A stretch of DNA of 64,000 nucleotides, from positions 186,001 to 250,000 of the forward strand of contig NZ_JBHTJW010000001.1 of the NCBI RefSeq assembly GCF_042676145.1, in the 5' to 3' direction. Every line of letters starts with the position of its first letter. Position 1 is the stretch's first letter. Under the pieces are notes generated by a model, which made no database searches, was not told where the DNA came from, and saw only the letters and a list, made by a program, of their open reading frames with translations. Positions 53,261-61,463 of the stretch are shown here, piece after piece. The DNA comes from Methylophilus glucosoxydans. GTDB lineage: Bacteria > Pseudomonadota > Gammaproteobacteria > Burkholderiales > Methylophilaceae. A program made the position numbers and the translations under genes.

Positions 53261-54829
53261 TTACAAAGGTTTCACAAATACCTTGGACTTGCGCTGGAAA
53301 TTATAGAACTTGAGTTTCTCTTGCGGCAGTTGCTCCACGCTTTGTTCGCTAAAGCCGCGCTCCAGAAACCAGTGCTCGGTGCGGGTGGTCAGGCAGAAAA
53401 GCTGTTTAAAGCCTTTTTGACTGGCTTGCTGCTGGCAATAGTTAAACAGCTTGTCACCGCGGCCACCGCCACGGTAAGCGGGATCTATCGCCAGGCAGGC
53501 GAACTCTACCATTTTTTCCTCGTGAAACGGATATAAAGCCGCACAACCGATGACGCGGTTATCATGTTCCATCACATAAAAATAGTTGATCTCCATCTCG
53601 ATGCGTTCGCGGCCGCGCCGCACCAGAATGCCCTCATTCTCCAGGGGTTCAATCAACCGCAAAATGCCGCCTACATCTTCGATATTGGCCTGGCGCATGG
53701 TTTCCAGTGACAGTTCAGTGATCATGGTGCCTATGCCCTGGCGCGTAAACAGCTCCTGAATAATGGCGCCATCAATGTGGCGCGAGATCAGGTGGGTTCT
53801 GGCCACGCCATGCTCGCAGGCACGCACGGCGGCGGGCAGGTAATAATTGACGTCCTCGGAATAGAAAATCGGCTCATCACTTTCCTGCACGTTACGAAGC
53901 AGGTTACGCGCCTTGGCCGAGGTCATTTCGCGCAACAATTCGCCGCGCAGGTTCTGGATGCCTTCTGAGTCCATCAGGAAAATCAGTTTTTCTGCATCCA
54001 GCGCAATCGCGGCACTCACCGCGACATCTTCCAGGGTCAGGTTAAAGGTCTCGCCGGTGGGCGAGTAACCCATGGGCGACAACAACACCATCTCGCCATC
54101 GTCCAGCCGTTTCTGGATGCCGACCGCATCAATCTTGCGCACTTCGCCGGTATGTTGCAGATCCACACCGTCGCGTACGCCCAAGGGTTTGGCAGTGACA
54201 AAATTACCACTGGCAACACGGATGTCGCTGCCTGCCATCGGCGAGTTGGCAATGCCCATGGATAACAGCGATTCAATCTCTACCCGGATGGCACCATTGG
54301 CTTCTTTTACCGCCTCCATGGCGGCATCATCGGTGATCCGCAAGCCGTTATGCAGTTTGGGGGTGAGGTGGTCACGTTTCAGGCGTTGCTCAATTTGCGG
54401 CCGGGCACCATGGACTAATACCAGTCTGACTTCTAGGCTGGCCAGAAGGTTGAGGTCGTGCGAAAGCGCCACAAACTGTTGTTCACTGACGACTTCTCCG
54501 CCAAATGCAATGACAAAGGTGCTGCCGCCAAAGGCGTGGATATAAGGCGCCGCAGAGCGAAACCAATGCACAAACTCTTTGCTATTCGTGCTAGACAGGA
54601 TGGCGGGCGGCGTGTTGGTCAGTGAGACGGGGGTTAGGTTGGCATCATAGAGCCGGCCAGGCGTGGTATGCAGCGCCTGTGCGGCGGCGCGTAGCAGGGC
54701 TTCAGAGATGCCAATCTCACCGCGTTCAATGCGCGATAAATTGCTGGCATCTGTACCCATACGGGCAGCCAGTTGCTGCAAGGTTAAATTTTGCGATTTA
54801 CGCAATTCCCTGATGTTTGAGCCTAGCAT
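53261..54829 (-). CDS. argA: N-acetylglutamate synthase ArgA with N-terminal Cro/CI HTH domain
   Basis: 522 residues, about 80 longer than E. coli ArgA (443). Residues 1-60 are an HTH_3 domain (IRELRKSQNLTLQQLAARMG, DASNLSRIERGEIGI), followed by a linker (about 61-85), an amino-acid-kinase-like domain (about 86-365) lacking kinase function in ArgA, with VIAFGGEVV and LVHGARPQIEQR, and a GNAT domain (about 370-522) with the acetyl-CoA loop YRGGGRGDKLF. The enzyme makes N-acetylglutamate, and the AAK domain is where arginine normally inhibits. The frame is open without break, so it is a real fusion. No Shine-Dalgarno is visible at the ATG. A promoter and palindrome lie directly upstream. Confidence 0.92.
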   Translation of the reverse strand: MLGSNIRELRKSQNLTLQQLAARMGTDASNLSRIERGEIGISEALLRAAAQALHTTPGRLYDANLTPVSLTNTPPAILSSTNSKEFVHWFRSAAPYIHAFGGSTFVIAFGGEVVSEQQFVALSHDLNLLASLEVRLVLVHGARPQIEQRLKRDHLTPKLHNGLRITDDAAMEAVKEANGAIRVEIESLLSMGIANSPMAGSDIRVASGNFVTAKPLGVRDGVDLQHTGEVRKIDAVGIQKRLDDGEMVLLSPMGYSPTGETFNLTLEDVAVSAAIALDAEKLIFLMDSEGIQNLRGELLREMTSAKARNLLRNVQESDEPIFYSEDVNYYLPAAVRACEHGVARTHLISRHIDGAIIQELFTRQGIGTMITELSLETMRQANIEDVGGILRLIEPLENEGILVRRGRERIEMEINYFYVMEHDNRVIGCAALYPFHEEKMVEFACLAIDPAYRGGGRGDKLFNYCQQQASQKGFKQLFCLTTRTEHWFLERGFSEQSVEQLPQEKLKFYNFQRKSKVFVKPL

Positions 54830-54850
54830 TTTGCATTTAATTTAAGGTTA

Positions 54851-54890
54851 ATTTGCAAAATAATAAATAAAAATGGTTTTTATTGCAAAT
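54851..54890 (-). promoter_or_regulatory. Predicted argA promoter bracketed by an inverted repeat
   Basis: On the minus strand, -35 TTGCAA (54883-54888), 17-base spacer, -10 TATTAT (54860-54865), with a start near 54853. An 8-base inverted repeat ATTTGCAA (54851-54858) and TTGCAAAT (54883-54890) covers the -35 and the start-site region. This layout fits an operator for a dimeric or tetrameric repressor, plausibly the HTH of ArgA itself. Confidence 0.65.
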
Positions 54891-54910
54891 ATTGGGGTGT
54901 TAATTTTTCA

Positions 54911-55045
54911 CCGATGAAAGCAGATAAACGCCGATCAGGCGAAGCCGGTGTGAGTTTTTAGCGTAAGCAAAGCGCGCGCAGTTTCAAGCGCAGCAGAATG
55001 TTAGCAGTGGCAGTTCGCGCTCATCGGCGTGTATCGGTACTTAAA
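54911..55045. repeat. Imperfect fold-back repeat in the argA-cfa gap
   Basis: GATAAACGCCGAT (54924-54936) is repeated inverted with one mismatch at 55023-55035 (ATCGGCGTGTATC), with outer ACCGAT/ATCGGT and inner CAGGCGAA/TTCGCGCTC matches. The intervening part is GC-rich without a reading frame. It looks like a decayed interspersed or MITE-like repeat. Together with the promoter region (54830-54900) and the cfa terminator it fills the roughly 315-base gap, which holds no gene. Confidence 0.5.
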
Positions 55046-55090
55046 AAGTTTTGTGTTTGTAGATATTCAAGGGGAACGGCACATAAAAAA

Positions 55091-55110
55091 ATGACGGCCA
55101 AGGCCGTCAT
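55091..55110 (-). terminator. Intrinsic terminator of cfa
   Basis: ATGACGGCC (55091-55099), AA, GGCCGTCAT (55102-55110), followed on the minus strand by seven T residues. It lies 36 bases after the cfa stop. Confidence 0.9.
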
Positions 55111-55145
55111 ATTAAGGTCAAGAACACAGAGAGACTACGTCAACA

Positions 55146-56318
55146 TCAACTGACTGGCTGCGGGCGGATTGAGCGATACACACGGTTGCTCTGCCGTTTG
55201 CTCAATACCAGCTGCCAGAGTTGCCCTTGCCGGGCGCGGAAATAGCCTGCGCAACACATCAGGTAGTATTTCCACATCCGGTAAAAACTTTCATCATACT
55301 TAAACTGCAATTCAGGCCAGGCACGGTTGAATTTGTCCCACCAGGCCATCAGGGTGCGGTCATAATCCGGTCCGAAGTTATGCCAGTCTTCAATTAAAAA
55401 CTTTTCTTCAATCGCCCCAGTGATTTCGCTGGCCGAGGGCAATTTGCCATTCGGAAAAATATAGCGGTCTATCCAGGCGTCGGTATGCAAGGCGGTTTTA
55501 TGATTGCCTATGGTATGCAACAAAAACAGCCCGTTATCCTTAAGCAAGCGCTGTGCGGTGGCAAAATACGTTTCGTAGTTCTTTTGGCCCACATGCTCAA
55601 ACATGCCAACCGAGACAATTTTGTCGAATTGACCATGCAACTCGCGGTAGTCCTTGAGCTGGATATCCACCGGCAATCCTGCACAACGTTCTCTGGCTAA
55701 GGCCTGTTGCTCAACTGACACCGTGATGCCGAGCACCTGCACCCCATAATGTTGTGTCATATGCTTGGCCAGCCCACCCCAGCCACAGCCGATTTCCAGC
55801 ACGCGGTCGCCGGGTTGTAAATCCAGCTTTTGGCAAATCATATCCAGCTTGTGACGCTGGGCTTCTTCCAGCGTTTGCGCATGTTGCCAGTAGCCGCAAG
55901 AGTAACTCATGCTCGAATCCAGCATGGCTTCAAACACATCATTGCCAATATCGTAATGTTGCTGCGCCACCTGATAAGCCCGGTGCGGCGCTTGCAGGTT
56001 AAACAGGGTATGACGAATGATCTCAGCCAATAATTTGAGTCTGGCCGTCCCGCCCATTTTTTCATCCAGGTCCGCCCGCATGACGCGATGGAAAAACTCG
56101 TCCAGTCGGTTGCAGCCCCAGCGGCCCTCGATAAACGCCTGTCCCAGTCCGAGCGAGCCTTTGGTCAACACATCGCGGTAGACGCTTTCTTCATACACCT
56201 GGATATCCCAGGGCGCGTTGCCGTTAATCGTGATCCCAGCGCCCGCCAGCAAACTGGCCAGCGTATCCGGTGGCGCGGGATGCGCACTGAGGTAATGGTT
56301 GGTCGTGGTTTTCGGCAT
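55146..56318 (-). CDS. cfa: Cyclopropane-fatty-acyl-phospholipid synthase
   Basis: 390 residues. N-terminal lipid-binding part with QVYEESVYRDVLTKGSLGLGQAFIEGRW, SAM site LEIGCGWGGLAKHM, then VSVGMFEHVGQKNYETYF and the bicarbonate-binding C-terminal part with WYLMCCAGYFRARQ-type sequence. It adds a methylene group from SAM to unsaturated phospholipid chains. It stands alone with its own terminator. Confidence 0.95.
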   Translation of the reverse strand: MPKTTTNHYLSAHPAPPDTLASLLAGAGITINGNAPWDIQVYEESVYRDVLTKGSLGLGQAFIEGRWGCNRLDEFFHRVMRADLDEKMGGTARLKLLAEIIRHTLFNLQAPHRAYQVAQQHYDIGNDVFEAMLDSSMSYSCGYWQHAQTLEEAQRHKLDMICQKLDLQPGDRVLEIGCGWGGLAKHMTQHYGVQVLGITVSVEQQALARERCAGLPVDIQLKDYRELHGQFDKIVSVGMFEHVGQKNYETYFATAQRLLKDNGLFLLHTIGNHKTALHTDAWIDRYIFPNGKLPSASEITGAIEEKFLIEDWHNFGPDYDRTLMAWWDKFNRAWPELQFKYDESFYRMWKYYLMCCAGYFRARQGQLWQLVLSKRQSNRVYRSIRPQPVS

Positions 56319-56480
56319 GATCGTTTGATAATCCCTAATAACACTTCACGTAGGCATGACTGATGGATTGCATCATAAAAACAGTTGCGCTTGCAGACAA
56401 CTCGTCATATGACGTATGACAGATTTGATGGCAAAGATTCCGTCGGGCAGGATGGTTTTAACGAGCTAAAGCGGTTGCTG

Positions 56481-57410
56481 TCAGGGCTGCAATGCTGCAA
56501 ACCATACTGACAGGCTGGCGATGCTGAGCAGGGTACTCAAAAACACGGCCGCGGCATACAGTGCGCCATCCAGGTGATAGCGCTCGCAGATGATAATGCC
56601 AAATACCATGGTCGGCATGGCAGCCAGCAAAATGCAGGCGGTCAGGGTGTCACCCGAGATGCCCAGCCATTGTGCAAAGCACCAGGTCACCAGCGGTGCG
56701 ACGCACAGGCCAATGGCACACACGGGCAATAACAAGGGCATGAATTTCAGTTTAAAAGTATCCCAGCGGATGCTCATGCCCAGTGCAATCAACATTAAGG
56801 GCACCACGCCCCCCGCCAGGGTATGCAAGGCATGTGCAATCATGACCGGTTGCGGAATGTGACACAGATTGAGGATGGCCGCCAAGAGCAAGGCCCATAA
56901 CGGTGGCACGCGCATGAGTTCCTTGAGCGGGTGCGAGCGTTGTTCTGCATGGCCAAAATGTTGCGCCATGAGCATGCCCAGGCTGAGCAAGATCGGCGTG
57001 CAGGCAAACAGGTCAAACTTGAGCACGATCTCATGCGTCCAGTCACCCAAAACCTCGCTGGTCACCGGTAGTCCAAGGTAGGTTGCGTTCGGGAAGGTGG
57101 CCGCCAGCATCAGTGCGCCTTGCTGGGCACGGTTCACGGTCGTCAGGCGCTGCAATAATTGCAGTACCAGCCACATGCACGAGGCCGCGACCGTCAGCCG
57201 GCACACGGCGGTCAGCGCAATCTTGACTGCACTCAAATCAAACGGCGCCTGCCATAAAATATTGAGCACCAAGGCTGGCAATAGCACATAAAACACCAGA
57301 TCTGTCAGCGCACGTCGGTGCGACAGGGCGGTGATATGTGAGGGCGCCCACCGTTGCCAGAGCATGCCTGCCATAATCAGCAAGGCCATTTGCAGCATGA
57401 CTTGAAACAT
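56481..57410 (-). CDS. AEC family permease (auxin-efflux-carrier type)
   Basis: 309 residues with ten hydrophobic helices in two groups of five. LVFYVLLPALVLNIL in helix 2 and FPNATYLGLPVTSEVLG match the N-terminal half of the AEC family, and AAMPTMVFGIIICERY matches its second half. Substrates of bacterial members include malonate and other carboxylates; here unknown. Starts 8 bases after DUF1348, so the two are cotranscribed. Confidence 0.85.
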   Translation of the reverse strand: MFQVMLQMALLIMAGMLWQRWAPSHITALSHRRALTDLVFYVLLPALVLNILWQAPFDLSAVKIALTAVCRLTVAASCMWLVLQLLQRLTTVNRAQQGALMLAATFPNATYLGLPVTSEVLGDWTHEIVLKFDLFACTPILLSLGMLMAQHFGHAEQRSHPLKELMRVPPLWALLLAAILNLCHIPQPVMIAHALHTLAGGVVPLMLIALGMSIRWDTFKLKFMPLLLPVCAIGLCVAPLVTWCFAQWLGISGDTLTACILLAAMPTMVFGIIICERYHLDGALYAAAVFLSTLLSIASLSVWFAALQP

Positions 57411-57418
57411 GTGCCGCC

Positions 57419-57886
57419 TTATAAACCGAGCGCGGTCAGTCCGGGGTGCTCATCCGGGCGTCTGCCCAAGGGCCAGAAGAATTTGAGGTCTGCTTCTTTA
57501 ATCGGCAGGTCGTTAATACTGGCGTGGCGCTGCATCATCAGCCCGGCGTCGTTAAACATCCAGTTTTCATTACCGTAGCTGCGATACCAATTGCCCGCGT
57601 CGTCGTGCCACTCGTAGGCAAAGCGCACAGCAATCTTGTTATCCAGAAACGCCCAGATTTCCTTGATCAAACGGTAATCCAGTTCGCGCGCCCATTTGCG
57701 CGTTAAAAACTGATGTACCTCTGTACGCCCCACCGGAAACTCGGCACGGTTACGCCAAACTGTATCTTCCGTGTAAACCTGAATCACGCGATCCGGGTCG
57801 CGGCTGTTCCAGGCATCTTCGGCCATGCGTACTTTTTGCATGGCAGTTTCCAGGGTAAAGGGCGGTAAGGGTGGGCGGGGTTCCAT
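57419..57886 (-). CDS. DUF1348 / NTF2-like family protein
   Basis: 155 residues from the ATG at 57886 (AAGGAGCC upstream). SnoaL/NTF2-like alpha-beta fold with DAWNSRDPDRVIQVYTEDTVWRNR-type N-terminus, KWARELDYRLIKEIWAF, and NENWMFNDAGLMMQRHASIND. These are the conserved DUF1348 features; function is not established. It lies 41 bases after rsmE on the same strand and 8 before the AEC permease gene. Confidence 0.85.
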   Translation of the reverse strand: MEPRPPLPPFTLETAMQKVRMAEDAWNSRDPDRVIQVYTEDTVWRNRAEFPVGRTEVHQFLTRKWARELDYRLIKEIWAFLDNKIAVRFAYEWHDDAGNWYRSYGNENWMFNDAGLMMQRHASINDLPIKEADLKFFWPLGRRPDEHPGLTALGL

Positions 57887-57927
57887 AGAGGCTCCTTGGG
57901 TTGCTAAGTGTGCAGTGTCAGACCTGC

Positions 57928-58671
57928 TTAAAAGTCTCCCCACAGTGACTGCATCACGCTCATGGCAGTCAATGCAGCAGTTTCGGTGCGTAAAATCCGT
58001 GGGCCAAGCACGATAGACTGGAAGTGATGTTGCGAGGCGAGCGCAATTTCTGCCGCGCTCAAGCCGCCTTCCGGGCCAATTAATAAATGAATGGCGTTTT
58101 TTTGCGGGTTTAGTGATGCCAGCCTTTGTGCACCGACAGGATTCAATAACAGGTTAAGGCTGTCAGCGGTCGCGTGCTGGCTCAGCCATTGTGCAAGCGT
58201 GAGAGGCGCGTGTACTAACGGAATTATGGCACGGCCACTTTGCTCGCAGGCGGCAATCACCACGCCTTGCCAGTGTTCGACGCGTTTTTCGGCGCGGTCG
58301 CCACTGAGCTTGGTCACGCAGCGCTCGGTGCTTAACGGGAAAATTTCGCGCACACCCAGTTCCACCGCTTTCTGGATGGTGTAATCCATGCGGTCGCCGC
58401 TGGAAATACCTTGTAGCAGGCGGATATTCAGTGGCGATTCATTGCTGACCTGTGTGCGGCTGAGGACTTCAACGGTAGCGGATTTTTTCTCGACCTGCGT
58501 CAGCGCGCAGAGATAGTCAAAACCATCCCCACAAAACAAAATCAACGTGTCGCCTACTTTGAGCCGCATGACTCTGACTGCATGCGCCATGGCGTTATCA
58601 CTGAGTGGGACGGATTGGCCCACAGTCAATGCAGCCGGGCTATGAAAGCGTAAATTACTCATGACTGGCAT
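57928..58671 (-). CDS. rsmE: 16S rRNA (uracil1498-N3)-methyltransferase
   Basis: 247 residues from the ATG at 58671, or 244 from 58662; a longer frame to 58710 is unlikely. N-terminal PUA-like part (LRFHSPAALTVGQ), then the SPOUT domain with QAVELGVREIFPLSTERCV-type motif, LLIGPEGGLSAAEI and ILRTETAALTAM. The knotted SAM site is typical of RsmE, which methylates U1498 in the decoding region. It is the third 16S methyltransferase gene in this window, with rsmI and rsmH. Confidence 0.92.
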   Translation of the reverse strand: MPVMSNLRFHSPAALTVGQSVPLSDNAMAHAVRVMRLKVGDTLILFCGDGFDYLCALTQVEKKSATVEVLSRTQVSNESPLNIRLLQGISSGDRMDYTIQKAVELGVREIFPLSTERCVTKLSGDRAEKRVEHWQGVVIAACEQSGRAIIPLVHAPLTLAQWLSQHATADSLNLLLNPVGAQRLASLNPQKNAIHLLIGPEGGLSAAEIALASQHHFQSIVLGPRILRTETAALTAMSVMQSLWGDF

Positions 58672-58773
58672 TGTAACCAAAATGCCTGTGTGCGGGCACG
58701 GTGGTGACAAGATTCACCTTGACGTCTTAATCACGTACCATAATGGTTTGATCTAATGGCAGGAGCAACTCTG

Positions 58774-59325
58774 ATGGCAAGTATTAGCCCCCCCGTATGT
58801 GATTTTGGCTGGAAAGCACCGGCATTCAATTTGCCTAATGTAGATGGCAAGCTCGTCAATCTTGAAACCAGCATGGGTCCAAATGGTCTGCTGGTGATGT
58901 TTATCTGTAACCATTGCCCTTACGTGAAAGCCATCTTGCCTCGCCTGATCGCTGACGTAAAAGAACTACAGACGCTGGGCGTGAATACGGTGGCAATTAT
59001 GTCTAATGACCCTTCCGATTATCCGGAAGACAGCCCTGAGAACATGCGCAAAATTGCCACCGAGATGGCGTTTCCGTTTCCTTATCTGTTAGACGAAACT
59101 CAGCAAATTGCCAAACTTTATGATGCTGTGTGTACGCCAGACTTTTTTGGCTTTAATAAAGATTTTGCGTTGCAATACCGGGGTCGGTTTGACGAGAGCC
59201 GCAAGGAAACTGCTCCTGAGAGTACCCGTGAATTGTTCAAAGCCATGAAGTTAGTGGCTGAAACAGGTCACGGCCCGCAGGAACAGATTGCAAGTATTGG
59301 TTGTTCTATCAAGTGGAAAGAGTGA
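58774..59325 (+). CDS. Thioredoxin-like / AhpC-TSA family protein
   Basis: 183 residues from the ATG at 58774 (AGGAG eight bases upstream); a frame start at 58756 is possible. Redoxin fold with WKAPAFNLPNVDGKLVNLE and the active site ICNHCPYVKAIL, where the CxxC pair is CNHC, then DETQQIAKLYDAVCTPDFFGF. This is the cytoplasmic 'thioredoxin family protein' group with unclear substrate. Convergent with nnrS. Confidence 0.87.
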   Translation: MASISPPVCDFGWKAPAFNLPNVDGKLVNLETSMGPNGLLVMFICNHCPYVKAILPRLIADVKELQTLGVNTVAIMSNDPSDYPEDSPENMRKIATEMAFPFPYLLDETQQIAKLYDAVCTPDFFGFNKDFALQYRGRFDESRKETAPESTRELFKAMKLVAETGHGPQEQIASIGCSIKWKE

Positions 59326-59328
59326 GCG

Positions 59329-60540
59329 TTAACCGGGCGTGCCGTCAATACGTGGTTGACTGAGGATCGGCCAATAGACAATCGTAAATAATGTGAATGC
59401 GGCCATCCAGGTGCTGGCAGCCAGCATCACTGACAAACGGTAAAAGTCTGGCAGCACGATAGGCAATAACACCCGGCTCAGGGTAGCAAAAATGACCAGG
59501 CCAAATATCCATACCAAGCTACGCGGTGGGTTATGAATATTGCGGCCTGTGTGCCCTAAGGAGACCCTAGTCATCATCGCCAGCGTAATCACGCCGATGC
59601 CGCCAATCGCCCAGCAATGGATGGCCAGAATCACCGAAATGCTTGGCAGCAAAAAACTCAAGGCATATAGTAAAAAGCCCAGGTTGATCAGCCACAGACC
59701 CAGATAAAAACTCCACAGTAGCGGCACCTGCCAAATACCGGGTGTATGCCAGCGCCATAACCTAAAGCTTGCGCTGACGCTGATAGTATGTCCTAACACT
59801 GTATTCAGAATTTCAGCATTGGCGGTTAATATATTGATCAGCAGTGCGGCCAGGCAGACCATCAACAGGCGATCTATCCAAACTGAATTTTTGAGCGTCA
59901 CCTGTTCTTTCACGCCACGCTCAATAAACATGGGCAAAATGCGGCGGCTCATCACCATGATCAGGCTGACATTGAGCAGTAAACCCATCCATAGCGCGGC
60001 ATGTGCACCTTGGTTTGTCCAGCCCAGCGCTTGCGAATAAAAAGCCAGGTTGCCAACCGACAGCAACAGTACTTTTGACAGTACGCCCAGCTGGCGCCAT
60101 TGCTTCACCTGAATAATCGGTCTGGCAACCGCGATGAGCAGCCACAGGTTGAATAGGCCGTCAAACGCAGCTGCCAATGCGACCAGGTAGGGTGCCATCA
60201 GCATGACGGCGCGGGCCAATGCCCAGCAGGTGACCAAGCCTATGAGCGGGCGACCATGTAAGGTCTGCAGACCGGTCCAGTTTTTGACCGCGGTCAGTAA
60301 AAATCCAGCAATCACGGCAAAGGCAAAACCATATAGCATTTCGTGTGCATGCCACTGTGATGCGGTCACCGTGTTCAACACTAGCACCGAATGCGTTGCA
60401 TATTTCCACACCCAGAGGCCAATCGAGAGCACCGCAAAGCAGGCAGCCAGCAAGAAAAAAGGCCTGAAGCCCAGGTTGAACAGTGCAAACTGGTTAGCCG
60501 GTACCTTGCGGCTGGGTGGTGAGATGGTGAGTGGTTGCAT
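59329..60540 (-). CDS. NnrS family multi-helix membrane protein
   Basis: 403 residues from ATG at 60540, which has GAGGAGG upstream; the frame is open further right but without support. Twelve predicted helices. WHAHEMLYGFAFAVIAGFLLTAVKNWTG is the NnrS signature, with conserved His in helix 2, and RILPMFIERGVKE follows later. NnrS binds haem and copper and protects against nitrosative stress in other bacteria. No nitric oxide reductase gene is adjacent. Confidence 0.9.
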   Translation of the reverse strand: MQPLTISPPSRKVPANQFALFNLGFRPFFLLAACFAVLSIGLWVWKYATHSVLVLNTVTASQWHAHEMLYGFAFAVIAGFLLTAVKNWTGLQTLHGRPLIGLVTCWALARAVMLMAPYLVALAAAFDGLFNLWLLIAVARPIIQVKQWRQLGVLSKVLLLSVGNLAFYSQALGWTNQGAHAALWMGLLLNVSLIMVMSRRILPMFIERGVKEQVTLKNSVWIDRLLMVCLAALLINILTANAEILNTVLGHTISVSASFRLWRWHTPGIWQVPLLWSFYLGLWLINLGFLLYALSFLLPSISVILAIHCWAIGGIGVITLAMMTRVSLGHTGRNIHNPPRSLVWIFGLVIFATLSRVLLPIVLPDFYRLSVMLAASTWMAAFTLFTIVYWPILSQPRIDGTPG

Positions 60541-60637
60541 GCAGGCCTCCTCAAAAGCGTATAGCGAATAATACGGCGCTGAGGTGCCCGCATATTGCGC
60601 TGACGCAAACATGATGCATGCAAAAATGCCAATTAAA

Positions 60638-60658
60638 AACCCCGCGCTGAACGGGGTT
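60638..60658 (-). terminator. Intrinsic terminator of the first PEP-CTERM gene
   Basis: AACCCCG (60638-60644) and CGGGGTT (60652-60658) with a seven-base loop. On the minus strand TTTTTAATT follows the stem. It lies 38 bases after the stop of the PEP-CTERM gene at 60697. Confidence 0.85.
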
Positions 60659-60696
60659 AAATCAACATCAGGCCTGATGGCCAAGGTGTCGGTGAG

Positions 60697-61380
60697 TTAT
60701 ACACGCAGCGGTTGTTTTCTAAACAGGCACAAGCCTGCGACCCCCAGGCCAAGCAGGCTGGCGGATAACGGCTCGGGCACTGGCGTCGCCAGCGTCGTCG
60801 CATAGGTGACATCGTCTACGGCAAACGTACTGGAGCAGCAACCGGTGCCAGCAAAGACGATGCGATTAAACGCCACATCGGAGGTGAACCCAATAAAGCC
60901 ATTTAGAGTTTGATTGCTGACGTAAGGGTCTGGCGCGGCATAGGTGGCAATATGATGATACTCACCATAGGCCGGGCCGATACGGGCCAAGCTGATGGAG
61001 AGCAATTGTAGCCGGGCATTGTTCATGGTGAGCCCAAAGGCAGTGATTGGCTGACTAAATATCAGATCCGCCCAGCCGCCGTATGAGGTGTTGAAATAGA
61101 GGTTGGTTGTGCCATTAATATCTATCGCTGAAGAAGGTGCATCGACACTGACACTGCCGCTCAATGTGAAGTCATTGAGGTGGATGCCGGTGCTGCTGGG
61201 ATCGAGGTCTGCCGTCACTGCGTCAAAGGTTTCGCTAGACACCGTACCCGCTGCAGTCAAAAAGCTGGCTTTATCCGTGTATACCGTGAAGGCTGCCATC
61301 GTGGGCATGCTAGTCAGGCCAATAGTAAAAAGCGTAACGAGTTTGATAAACCAAGCTGGATTAATCACTGGGGATGACAT
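60697..61380 (-). CDS. PEP-CTERM sorting-domain secreted protein
   Basis: 227 residues from ATG at 61380 with AAGGAG upstream. Signal peptide to about residue 30 (LFTIGLTSMPTMAAF), a beta-rich body with FYVYTDKASF-like start, and a C-terminal sorting signal TPVPEPLSASLLGLGVAGL ending in basic RKQPLRV. PEP-CTERM proteins are processed by exosortase and are often biofilm or floc associated. No exosortase is in this window. Confidence 0.88.
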   Translation of the reverse strand: MSSPVINPAWFIKLVTLFTIGLTSMPTMAAFTVYTDKASFLTAAGTVSSETFDAVTADLDPSSTGIHLNDFTLSGSVSVDAPSSAIDINGTTNLYFNTSYGGWADLIFSQPITAFGLTMNNARLQLLSISLARIGPAYGEYHHIATYAAPDPYVSNQTLNGFIGFTSDVAFNRIVFAGTGCCSSTFAVDDVTYATTLATPVPEPLSASLLGLGVAGLCLFRKQPLRV

Positions 61381-61463
61381 CACATGCTCCTTTTAAGTAA
61401 ATGATGGGATGAGAATGCTTGTATGTGTGTTAAAGCGACCTGGCAAAATATGCCTGTATTTTC

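Noticed and set aside
54037..54545. Long frames on both strands inside argA
   Set aside because: Codon-pattern shadows of the conserved ArgA frame; no recognisable protein.
60541..60684. N-terminal extension of the NnrS protein
   Set aside because: No ribosome site at the upstream ATG, whereas GAGGAGG directly precedes the ATG at 60540; the extension runs over the region of the neighbouring terminator side.
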